The notes beneath the pieces were generated by a model. It had not been told where the DNA came from. It saw nothing but the letters and a program-made list of their open reading frames with translations, and made no database searches. From Rickettsiales bacterium (lineage in GTDB: Bacteria > Pseudomonadota > Alphaproteobacteria > Rickettsiales > Anaplasmataceae), in contig JAISAR010000042.1 of assembly GCA_031266615.1 (NCBI GenBank), positions 1 to 8,867 of the forward strand: a stretch of 8,867 bases of DNA, in the 5' to 3' direction. The stretch's first letter is position 1; each line of letters opens with the position of its first letter. Shown in pieces: positions 1 to 5,413 of this stretch. Made by a program: the position numbers and the translations under genes.

Positions 1-240
1 CTTAGTGAATTTCTTAAACGTTTATGGCTAAGGTTAAGTTGCATTAAAAAGCAGCTAAGTCGCACTTATTAAGCGTTTAGGATAAAGAAACGCCAACATT
101 TCGACACAAAAGTAAATAACTAGCCACCAACGGGGCTTCTTTTGCCTTTTTTTCTACTTAGTAAATTTCTTAATATCTATAGCTAAAACAATTTAAGAGC
201 ACATAAAAAACGCCAAAAATAATTGCCTTTTTCTGCTTAG
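1..240. repeat. Degenerate tandem intergenic repeats
   Basis: No gene is visible here. A unit starting CTTAGTRAATTTCTTAA occurs at 1-17 and again at 157-173 (16 of 17 identical). Each copy is followed by AAACGCCAA (88-96 and 208-216) and then by a TTGCC-T-run-CTRCTTAG ending (142-161 and 223-240). The first copy is longer than the second, about 157 against 80 bp, so the array is decayed. A related stretch (CTTATTAAGCGTTTAGG) lies at 65-81. Dispersed intergenic repeats are common in Wolbachia, but I cannot name a family. The region is downstream of hemE, and I see no convincing hairpin plus T-run terminator in it. Confidence 0.5.
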
Positions 241-259
241 GTACGAGAAATCTATCACA

Positions 260-1300
260 TTAGTAGCTCTTCACTAAGTCTACTAATGCAGCAATATTTT
301 CAACTGGAGTGTCAGGAAGCACTCCATGTCCGAGATTAAATATGAAAGGTAAATCCCTAAAGCAATCTATTATACGCTTCGCTTCTTCAATTGCTTTAGC
401 TTTGTCATATGCCAAAAGACTAGGATTGAGGTTCCCTTGCAGAGGGACTTTTAGGTTTTCTTTTGCCCATTCTATCGGAATGTCATAATCTATACTCACT
501 GCGGATACACCCGTTTGGTCACAGTAATCCTTATAGAAACTTCCGGCAGATCTTGGAAAACCTATTATTGGAAAATCTGGGAACCTATCCTTTATCGCTA
601 AGGTAATTTTCTCTGTCGGCTCAATAACATATTTCTTAAATAGCTCTTTTGATAACGCTCCGGCATTACTGTCAAACAATTGGACAACGTCTGCTCCAAA
701 CTCTATTTGCTTAATCAGATAGATAATTGTTGCCTCCGTTATCCGCTCGATTATTTTTTCCAAACTCAAAGAACAGAAATTCAGCACCTTAGAAAAAGTT
801 TTGCTGCTTCCACCTTCTATGATGTACGAAGCAACTGTCCACGGTCCTCCAGCAAACCCTATGAGAGACTTTTCCTCCGGCAAACGACCCCTTACCCCCT
901 TTATAGCGTTTAGAATTGGCAGGGTCTTGGCTTCAATTTCTTGTGGACTTCCCAGCTCCTTAAAATCTTCCACGGGCTTTATCACCGGACCTACACCGCG
1001 TATGAAGTTCACATCACAACCCAGAGCATCAGCCACTATTAAAATGTCGGAGAAGATTATCGCTGCATCCATGTTAAACCTTGTAACTGGTTGTAGTGTC
1101 AGCTCCACTACTAAATCTGTGCTGTAACACATCTCTATAAAATCACTCACGTTTTTTACCGCTTCGCGGTACTCAGGGAGAGACCTGCCCGCCTGGCGCA
1201 TTAGCCAGATTGGTGTCTCTTTACCCTGCCTGCCCTCGCTTATGGTTCTTGCTACTACTGTTTTGCTATTTTCTAGTCTAATTAATTTATCTTCTTTCAT
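260..1300 (-). CDS. hemE: Uroporphyrinogen decarboxylase (HemE)
   Basis: Cytosolic enzyme that decarboxylates the four acetate side chains of uroporphyrinogen III to give coproporphyrinogen III in haem synthesis. The 346-residue product has the usual family length. It carries signature 1, PIWLMRQAGR at 30-39, which holds substrate-binding arginines, and the catalytic aspartate D85 in IIFSDI. Signature 2, GFAGGPWTVASY, is at 148-159 and includes the conserved Tyr159. The conserved C-terminal histidine is H325 in NLGHGVLPDTP. The ATG start puts signature 1 at residue 30, slightly further in than in E. coli, but no other good start lies between. No Shine-Dalgarno is visible, and the proposed -10 box ends about 7 bp before the ATG, so the message may be leaderless. 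In Caulobacter and Wolbachia this gene borders the replication origin. Here it is transcribed away from it, with the replication fork. Confidence 0.97.
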   Translation of the reverse strand: MKEDKLIRLENSKTVVARTISEGRQGKETPIWLMRQAGRSLPEYREAVKNVSDFIEMCYSTDLVVELTLQPVTRFNMDAAIIFSDILIVADALGCDVNFIRGVGPVIKPVEDFKELGSPQEIEAKTLPILNAIKGVRGRLPEEKSLIGFAGGPWTVASYIIEGGSSKTFSKVLNFCSLSLEKIIERITEATIIYLIKQIEFGADVVQLFDSNAGALSKELFKKYVIEPTEKITLAIKDRFPDFPIIGFPRSAGSFYKDYCDQTGVSAVSIDYDIPIEWAKENLKVPLQGNLNPSLLAYDKAKAIEEAKRIIDCFRDLPFIFNLGHGVLPDTPVENIAALVDLVKSY

Positions 1301-1307
1301 ATAGCAA

Positions 1308-1335
1308 AGTATAATAGTAGTAATAGTTTTATCAA
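1308..1335 (-). promoter_or_regulatory. Candidate hemE sigma-70 promoter
   Basis: On the minus strand, TTGATA (plus-strand 1330-1335) lies 16 bp from TATACT (1308-1313), so each box matches the consensus at five of six positions. Transcription would begin near 1301, directly at the hemE ATG. The promoter fires out of the proposed origin. The -35 also sits within an IHF-like TATCAA sequence. Confidence 0.45.
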
Positions 1336-1383
1336 TAGTCTGTTATTAACTTAAAATTCTATGAAGATTCTTATTACCCGACT

Positions 1384-1392
1384 TGTGGATAA
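1384..1392 (-). promoter_or_regulatory. DnaA box, perfect consensus (TTATCCACA)
   Basis: TGTGGATAA on the plus strand is an exact TTATCCACA on the minus strand, the strongest form of the initiator binding site. It is the DnaA box nearest hemE. Confidence 0.8.
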
Positions 1393-1410
1393 GTATGTTG
1401 GTAACTTTTA

Positions 1411-1423
1411 TATGTTATTGATT
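1411..1423 (-). promoter_or_regulatory. IHF-like site
   Basis: The minus-strand sequence matches WATCAANNNNTTR at 12 of 13 positions. It lies between the two left DnaA boxes, a usual place for the DNA-bending protein IHF in an origin. Such matches arise easily in AT-rich DNA. Confidence 0.3.
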
Positions 1424-1438
1424 TTCTGTAGTAACTTA

Positions 1439-1447
1439 TGTGTATAA
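1439..1447 (-). promoter_or_regulatory. DnaA box, consensus (TTATACACA)
   Basis: TGTGTATAA on the plus strand reads TTATACACA on the minus strand, matching TTATNCACA exactly. It has the same orientation as the box at 1384-1392, 46 bp away. Confidence 0.75.
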
Positions 1448-1564
1448 GTGGAGTGTTCAGATTGTTAGTAATCTTCCCTTATGGAAAGGATTTTCCCATT
1501 GTACGCTGTTATATAGTTATGTGTACACTAGTGAAAAAGTTGTTGATCAATTGTTAGTATCCGG

Positions 1565-1577
1565 TATCAACAGATAA
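1565..1577 (+). promoter_or_regulatory. IHF-like site
   Basis: TATCAACAGATAA matches WATCAANNNNTTR at 12 of 13 positions. It overlaps the start of the one-mismatch DnaA box at 1575-1583 and includes the right arm of the TGTTGAT/ATCAACA inverted repeat. Confidence 0.35.
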
Positions 1578-1583
1578 TCCACA
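1575..1583 (+). promoter_or_regulatory. DnaA box, one mismatch (TAATCCACA)
   Basis: This differs from TTATCCACA only at the second base. It sits next to an IHF-like site and 13 bp before a perfect box in the same orientation, so it probably forms part of a paired cluster. Confidence 0.55.
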
Positions 1584-1585
1584 AA

Positions 1586-1600
1586 TTAATTTGACATTAT
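1586..1600. promoter_or_regulatory. CtrA-like site overlapping TTGACA and a DnaA box
   Basis: TTAA-N7-TTAT is one base from the CtrA consensus TTAA-N7-TTAA. A perfect -35 hexamer TTGACA (1591-1596) lies inside it, and the DnaA box 1597-1605 overlaps its right half. No good -10 follows: at 17 bp spacing the sequence is AAACAT, three of six. If this is the promoter of the CBS gene it would probably need an activator. The site is short and AT-rich, so chance occurrence is possible. Confidence 0.4.
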
Positions 1601-1605
1601 TCACA
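1597..1605 (+). promoter_or_regulatory. DnaA box, consensus (TTATTCACA)
   Basis: Exact match to TTATNCACA on the plus strand. Its first four bases are also the right half of the CtrA-like site at 1586-1600, and it directly abuts a perfect TTGACA at 1591-1596. DnaA, CtrA and RNA polymerase could therefore compete here. Confidence 0.75.
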
Positions 1606-1671
1606 TGCTTATTAAACATTTAACAACAGTTTTCTTGGTAAACCTGATCCAAAAATATTTTTACCATTAGT

Positions 1672-1677
1672 AGGAAG
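1672..1677 (+). promoter_or_regulatory. Shine-Dalgarno that fixes a TTG start
   Basis: AGGAAG lies four bases before a TTG codon at 1682. Few genes in this window have a clear ribosome binding site, so this supports the unusual TTG as the true start of the CBS-domain protein rather than a later ATG. Confidence 0.6.
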
Positions 1678-1681
1678 CAAG

Positions 1682-2497
1682 TTGAGTAAAAAAGGAACTT
1701 TTATAAAACGAGTAGCGTACAGAATTTTTTTGTTTCTTTTCAAAAGGGCTCGTATGCTGAGAGAGTGTGCAACTGAAGCATTAATGAAGGATTTACCGGA
1801 TCTTAATATATTCAACGGTCTAATAAAATTCCATGACTGCAATATAACTGATGTGATGACTCCACGTACAGAAATATGTGCAGTGGACATTGAATCGAGT
1901 AAACACGAGGTAATGAAGAAAATAAAAAATATTCGTCACACTAAGGTGTTAATTTATAAAAATGATTTTGATAATGTGATAGGTTTTTTCTACGTAAAAG
2001 ATGTTGTTCTAAACAAAGACGAAGGTTTTAGCCTAAGGGAACTTGCACAAAACGTAATATTTGTACCGCCCTCGATGAAGACCACCAGCCTTTTCGTCGA
2101 GATGAGATCTTCCAGATCGTATTTGGCTGTTGTGTTGGATGAATATGGTGGAACTGATGGCTTAATTTCAGTAACTGATCTTATGGAAGAATTGGTATCA
2201 AATATTAACAGTGGAAGTGAACCTTCTGAGTATGCAATTGTAAAGTTATCTCAGAGTAAGTTTGAGATATCAGCTAGGACTCTGATAAAGGATATAGAGG
2301 AAAATCTAAAAATAGAATTGCGCAGCCCTGAGGAGGATTATGCCACACTTGGTGGGTTAATTCTTTCTGTTGCTGGCAAGGTACCTTCTGTAGGTGAAGT
2401 TGTTAAGTACAAAAACGGTGTGAAATTCGTTGTTAAGAATGCGAGTGAGAGGTACATTGATAAGGTAATATTAGACTTGAGTGATTACAGAAACTAG
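1682..2497 (+). CDS. CBS-domain protein of the TlyC/CorC (COG1253) family
   Basis: 271-residue protein starting with TTG behind AGGAAG. A CBS pair occupies roughly residues 54-172. It opens with the family motif DVMTPRTEI (57-65) and the second repeat contains VVLDEYGGTDGLISVTDLMEEL (from residue 150). The C-terminal 85 or so residues fit the CorC_HlyC transporter-associated domain. CBS pairs bind adenosyl nucleotides, and relatives are annotated as haemolysin TlyC in Rickettsia or as CorC, linked to magnesium/cobalt efflux. The membrane-spanning DUF21 domain of larger relatives is absent, so it is probably soluble or peripheral, and the short hydrophobic IFLFLF near residue 15 is too small for a clear membrane span. 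The true function is unknown. The gene borders the origin and is read away from it. A 129-bp inverted-repeat element begins 3 bp after the stop. Confidence 0.9.
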   Translation: MSKKGTFIKRVAYRIFLFLFKRARMLRECATEALMKDLPDLNIFNGLIKFHDCNITDVMTPRTEICAVDIESSKHEVMKKIKNIRHTKVLIYKNDFDNVIGFFYVKDVVLNKDEGFSLRELAQNVIFVPPSMKTTSLFVEMRSSRSYLAVVLDEYGGTDGLISVTDLMEELVSNINSGSEPSEYAIVKLSQSKFEISARTLIKDIEENLKIELRSPEEDYATLGGLILSVAGKVPSVGEVVKYKNGVKFVVKNASERYIDKVILDLSDYRN

Positions 2498-2500
2498 ATT

Positions 2501-2629
2501 AGATCTCTTGCGTAACCTGCTTTCTGATTTTACGTCGAAACTTGCTTGCGCTCCTCAAATACCTCAAGTATTCTGTGGTTGCGTTTTTCCTAAGAATTCC
2601 CTACCATAAACTGGTTATGAAAGAGATCT
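2501..2629. repeat. 129-bp element with 17-bp inverted ends (MITE-like)
   Basis: The left end AGATCTCTTGCGTAACC (2501-2517) and the inverted right end GGTTATGAAAGAGATCT (2613-2629) pair at 15 of 17 positions. ATT flanks both sides (2498-2500 and 2630-2632), which would fit a 3-bp target duplication but could be chance. Inside is a small hairpin AATAC-CTCAA-GTATT (2558-2572). No reading frame for a transposase exists. It looks like a non-autonomous palindromic element inserted just after the CBS gene. Alternatively it is a large folded 3' end of that transcript. Confidence 0.5.
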
Positions 2630-2687
2630 ATTGATATTCCTCGTGAGGAAGTGTTTTGCCTTTAGGTAAAGAGGTCTATAATATTCA

Positions 2688-2764
2688 CATGCATAGCACT
2701 GATACGTACTTTAGGTAAGTGCGCTTAGCCTAGATCTGAGGTGCTGTGGAAAGTTTCGATTTTT
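2688..2764 (+). ncRNA. Candidate structured small RNA
   Basis: A TATAAT -10 box at 2677-2682 is followed by a foldable stretch. CATAGCAC (2692-2699) pairs with GTGCTGTG (2741-2748) over eight positions, with one G-U. Inside, TTTAGGTAAG (2710-2719) pairs with CTTAGCCTAGA (2724-2734) around a TGCG loop with one bulge. A short GAAA-TTTC pair and five T (2760-2764) could end the transcript. The -35 is poor. I do not recognise the family. It lacks tRNA geometry and the RNase P or SRP signature sequences. The fold could also belong to either neighbouring mRNA or to decayed repeat DNA. Confidence 0.25.
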
Positions 2765-2806
2765 GCGTTAACGCTTGTAGGTGCTTTTACAAAGTGTGGA
2801 ATCACT

Positions 2807-3450
2807 TTAAGTCAAAGTTAAGCCTATTTCCAACAAATTGTTTTCACAAGTACAGTATATTTTAGCATTATAGTGCTCCAGTAGTAAGTAGGTCATATAG
2901 ATGCTAATATCTTTTGTATTTAGGTTGTCATCTCTTTTCTTGCTTAATTTCTCCACTAATGATTTGCTTAAGGGCTTGTGTTCACTCGAAACTTGCATAG
3001 TCAATAGAGTTTTGTCTTTCTCCTGGCTTAATAAAACGGACACCCGTTCAACTTCTGCTACTGCGCTGGCTATGGTTATTGCCATACTGGAAATTATTTT
3101 GTTTATCTTTTCAATTAAACTTGCTTTGCATTTCACAAAATATGCATCTGTTTTCCACGTAAGTTTTATTTTTTTTTTAGTAGGTAGTTCTCTATATTCA
3201 GTTTGGTCCGGTCAAAGCTGCGGTTGTCTGCTGAAGAAGAGTATGCCTGTTTCATAACTTTGTGTTTGTGCATTAAATCATCAGAACTTTCCCTAAGCAA
3301 TGACAATGCTTCCTTCCACGCGCCGGCGTCGTTCTTGTCACCTGCTTCAAGCTCTTCTAAGGCGAACATTATCCCATTCACAGAGTTAGCAAAGTCATGA
3401 AGTAGTCGTCCTGATAGTAGCTCTGTTATCAACAACACGTTTTTGCTCAT
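2807..3450 (-). pseudogene. chpT: ChpT-like histidine phosphotransferase, split by a poly(A) frameshift
   Basis: Two minus-strand frames together encode one ChpT-type phosphotransferase of about 215 residues, the expected size. In Caulobacter ChpT relays phosphate from the kinase CckA to CtrA and CpdR. The first frame (3450 to 3166, 94 residues) has the DHp-like helix ELLSGRLLHDFANSVNG, with the phosphate-accepting histidine H18 followed by Asp. It ends KKK-stop. The second frame (down to 2807) is open from before the A run and carries the degenerate ATPase-like domain, ending in MTYLLLEHYNAKIYCTCENNLLEIGLTLT. The break is a run of ten A. Eleven A, or eight, would join the frames without a stop. 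The second half shows no further damage, which argues for a recent lesion, a sequencing error, or rescue by polymerase slippage. Typed as pseudogene because the DNA as given is broken; it may still be functional. No clear ribosome binding site precedes the ATG. Confidence 0.75.
3169..3178 (-). other. A10 homopolymer at the chpT frame break
   Basis: Ten consecutive T on the plus strand are ten A in the chpT message, immediately followed by TAA in the first frame. Runs of nine or more A are known slippage sites for RNA polymerase in AT-rich endosymbionts, where a fraction of transcripts regain the frame. One added A gives CTA-AAA-AAA-AAA-ATA-AAA and continues into the second half of the protein. 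Confidence 0.7.
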
Positions 3451-3477
3451 TAGACAATTGTAAATGATTTAGGTTAC

Positions 3478-3505
3478 CCTATATTGGTAGACATATGATA
3501 GTCAA
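3478..3505 (-). promoter_or_regulatory. Possible chpT promoter
   Basis: On the minus strand, TTGACT (plus 3500-3505) is 16 bp from TATAGG (3478-3483). The -35 matches five and the -10 four of six consensus bases. Transcription would begin about 20 bases before the chpT ATG. Moderate match only. Confidence 0.3.
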
Positions 3506-3540
3506 TTGAGAGAAAGTTTCGTTGTACTTTTTGTGCCAGG

Positions 3541-3561
3541 TTATTAATATAGTATTAATAA
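3541..3561. promoter_or_regulatory. Perfect palindrome containing a CtrA consensus site
   Basis: TTATTAATA (3541-3549) and its exact inverse TATTAATAA (3553-3561) flank TAG. Within it, TTAA-N7-TTAA at 3544-3558 matches the CtrA binding consensus exactly. A -10-like TAGAAT (3565-3570) follows, so the palindrome covers the -35 position of a purM promoter whose start would be near 3577, seven bases before the ATG. It is also upstream of chpT on the other strand. About one such TTAA-N7-TTAA is expected by chance in AT-rich DNA of this length, but the full 9+9 dyad is much less likely. Confidence 0.45.
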
Positions 3562-3583
3562 TCGTAGAATTTATGTAAAGATT

Positions 3584-4621
3584 ATGAGTACTTATGCTAA
3601 ATCAGGAGTAGACCTTAAGCTGTATAATAAGCTAATAAAAGAGGTCAACCTTATAGTTGGGAAAACTAAAAAAAAGGAAGAGGTTATTAGCGAAGAAGGT
3701 TCATTTTCCGCGCTGTTTGATTTCGCTGCGCTGAGTAAAAAATATGACCATCCAGTACTCGTTTCTTCAACTGATGGGGTGGGTACAAAGCTGTTGATAG
3801 CTCAAGAAGTAAACAAACATGATACTATAGGCATAGATTTAGTTGCAATGTGTGTGAATGACTTGCTTGCGCAAGGAGCAACACCTTTATTTTTCCTCGA
3901 TTATTTCGCAACAGGTACTTTAAGTAAAGATGTTCTATTGTCTGTAGTTCAGGGTATTGCAGAAGGATGTAAACAGGCCAATATGGCATTAGTTGGTGGA
4001 GAAACTGCAGAAATGCCTGGAATGTATAGTAATAATCACTATGACCTTGCAGGATTTGTGGTTGGAGTGGTCGATAAAAGTAAGATCCTTCCAAAATGTA
4101 ACACTATGAAGGAAGGCGACTGTATAGTTGGCTTAGAGTCGAGTGGAATTCACTCAAATGGGTTTTCTTTGATACGCCATGTTTTTAAAGATTTAGGCAT
4201 AAATTATAATGATTTATCTCCGTGGAATAATAAAACCTGGAGTGAAATACTACTTGAACCAACAAAAATATACGTTGATTCTTTATTGCCTATCATGTCG
4301 CAGGTAAAGGGTATTGCACACATCACAGGCGGTGGTTTGGTAGATAATGTTCCGCGGATTCTTCCAGAAGATTTGTTTGCCGACATAGACATTGGTTCTT
4401 GGGAATGGCCAGATATATTTTTGTGGCTGATAAAAGAGGGTAAAGTAGAGAAGAGGGAAATGTTAAGAACATTTAATTGTGGTATTGGTATGGTATTGAT
4501 CGTAGATCCTGAGAATATGCAAAGTGTAAAAAATCATTTCCAAAAACGTGGAGAAAAAATTGAAATTATTGGAAAGCTTCATGAGAAATATAAACCACCG
4601 CTTGATGAAGTAGCGCCTTAG
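3584..4621 (+). CDS. purM: Phosphoribosylformylglycinamidine cyclo-ligase (PurM, AIR synthetase)
   Basis: Cytosolic enzyme that uses ATP to close formylglycinamidine ribonucleotide (FGAM) into aminoimidazole ribonucleotide (AIR), the fifth step of purine synthesis. The 345-residue length is normal. The N-terminal AKSGVD is typical. Family motifs include STDGVGTK (62-69), AMCVNDLLAQGA (88-99), the conserved VGGETAEMPGMY (137-148), ESSGIHSNGFSL (185-196) and HITGGGLVDNVPRILP (246-261). The ATG at 3584 gives the expected N-terminus, and no strong Shine-Dalgarno precedes it. Divergent from chpT across a gap holding a CtrA-like palindrome. Its TAG stop directly abuts the stop of purC on the other strand. 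PurM takes the product of the PurL/PurQ step, and purQ lies 3 kb downstream. Confidence 0.98.
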   Translation: MSTYAKSGVDLKLYNKLIKEVNLIVGKTKKKEEVISEEGSFSALFDFAALSKKYDHPVLVSSTDGVGTKLLIAQEVNKHDTIGIDLVAMCVNDLLAQGATPLFFLDYFATGTLSKDVLLSVVQGIAEGCKQANMALVGGETAEMPGMYSNNHYDLAGFVVGVVDKSKILPKCNTMKEGDCIVGLESSGIHSNGFSLIRHVFKDLGINYNDLSPWNNKTWSEILLEPTKIYVDSLLPIMSQVKGIAHITGGGLVDNVPRILPEDLFADIDIGSWEWPDIFLWLIKEGKVEKREMLRTFNCGIGMVLIVDPENMQSVKNHFQKRGEKIEIIGKLHEKYKPPLDEVAP

Positions 4622-5344
4622 TTAAACTAACTTTACTGACAATCTTTCTGCAACTTCTAAGTATGCTTCCTTTAGGTTTCCTAAACTTAAACGGAAGACA
4701 TCTTTATCTAGTTTTTTGTGAGTACTATTATCCCATAACCTGCAATTGTCAGGGCTGATCTCGTCAGCTAGGATGATCTTTGTTCTGTCGCTCATTAATC
4801 TGCCAAATTCTAGTTTGAGGTCGACTAAATCTATTCCTGCATTTAAAAATAAGTCAGTTAGAACTGTATTGATTTTTAAGGTTGTAGTTTTAACCTCTTC
4901 CATTTCTTCACGGGATAGCCAGCCAAAATATAGCACGTGGTTTTCATTTACCATTGGATCAGCCAGATTGTCATCTTTATAAAAAAATTCGATTATAGGA
5001 GATGTAAGCTTCTCGCCTTCTTTTATATTAAAACGTTTGCAAAAACTACCGGCTGCGATATTTCTCACTACTATTTCAAGAGGTATAATTTTTAGTTTTT
5101 TGACTAGCTGCTCTCTTTCATTCAGAGTTTTTATAAAGTGTGTGCCAATTTCTGCTTTCTCAAGTTTTTCCATGATAAAAGCACTAATGAAGTTGTTAAT
5201 TATTCCCTTACCCTCAATAACCTCATATTTTTCTTTATTAAAGGCTGTAACGTCATCTTTAAAGTGCTGTATAACAGTTAACGGATCTTTAGCTTTAATA
5301 ATAGATTTCGCTTTACCTTCGTATATTATTTTGCCTGGCAGCAT
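4622..5344 (-). CDS. purC: SAICAR synthetase (PurC)
   Basis: Phosphoribosylaminoimidazole-succinocarboxamide synthase, which joins CAIR and aspartate using ATP. The 240-residue single-domain protein begins KIIYEGKAKSI, the usual N-terminal strand and nucleotide-binding loop. Signature 1 is IPLEIVVRNIAAGS (87-100) and signature 2 is LVDLKLEFG (173-181). The C-terminal ADEISPDNCRLWD (193-205) is also characteristic. No frameshift or missing key residue is seen. It is convergent with purM with no bases between the two stop codons, and divergent from trmD across 69 bp. The leader is very AT-rich and lacks a Shine-Dalgarno; a minus-strand TATAAT sits at 5362-5367 without a good -35. Confidence 0.98.
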   Translation of the reverse strand: MLPGKIIYEGKAKSIIKAKDPLTVIQHFKDDVTAFNKEKYEVIEGKGIINNFISAFIMEKLEKAEIGTHFIKTLNEREQLVKKLKIIPLEIVVRNIAAGSFCKRFNIKEGEKLTSPIIEFFYKDDNLADPMVNENHVLYFGWLSREEMEEVKTTTLKINTVLTDLFLNAGIDLVDLKLEFGRLMSDRTKIILADEISPDNCRLWDNSTHKKLDKDVFRLSLGNLKEAYLEVAERLSVKLV

Positions 5345-5413
5345 ATTTAATTTAACTATATATTATAGATATTACATCAATTTACTACCTAAGTTTACTA
5401 TAAATTTGCAAAG
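5345..5413. promoter_or_regulatory. Divergent purC / trmD promoter region
   Basis: This 69-bp, very AT-rich gap must hold both start sites. A minus-strand TATAAT at 5362-5367 could serve purC and a plus-strand TATAAA at 5399-5404 could serve trmD, which would leave very short leaders. Neither has a convincing -35 box, and neither gene has a clear ribosome binding site. Confidence 0.35.

Larger units (their letters stand above)
1301..1681. other. Probable chromosomal replication origin (oriC)
   Basis: This is a 381-bp AT-rich non-coding gap between the divergent hemE and CBS-domain (COG1253) genes, the neighbourhood in which the Wolbachia origin has been placed by published comparative work. 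It contains DnaA boxes TTATNCACA at 1384-1392 and 1439-1447 (minus) and 1597-1605 (plus), plus TAATCCACA at 1575-1583 with one mismatch. IHF-like sites (12 of 13) lie at 1411-1423 and 1565-1577, and a CtrA-like TTAA-N7-TTAT at 1586-1600. A repeated ATTGTTAGTA (1461-1470, 1550-1559) and an inverted TGTTGAT/ATCAACA pair (1541-1547, 1566-1572) add structure. The AT-rich run right of the last DnaA box is a possible unwinding region. Exact limits are inferred from the flanking genes. Confidence 0.85.

Noticed and set aside
801..1127. 108-codon plus-strand open frame inside hemE
   Set aside because: It is antisense to a fully conserved hemE and has no recognisable domain, so it is a shadow frame.
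1515..1527. TTATGTGTAC in the origin as a fifth DnaA box
   Set aside because: On either strand it differs from TTATNCACA at three or more positions.
2749..2766. T-arm-like TTTCGATT that might mark a tRNA
   Set aside because: The bases on either side do not form a five-pair T stem closed by G-C, and no acceptor stem or anticodon arm can be drawn.
2791..2808. AAAGTG-TGGAAT-CACTTT hairpin over the chpT stop codon as a terminator
   Set aside because: The stem is only six A-T-rich pairs and no T-run follows on the minus strand.
2901..3257. 118-codon plus-strand frame with hydrophobic stretches opposite chpT
   Set aside because: Its minus-strand counterpart matches ChpT on both sides of the A run; the hydrophobicity is a by-product of the opposite strand.
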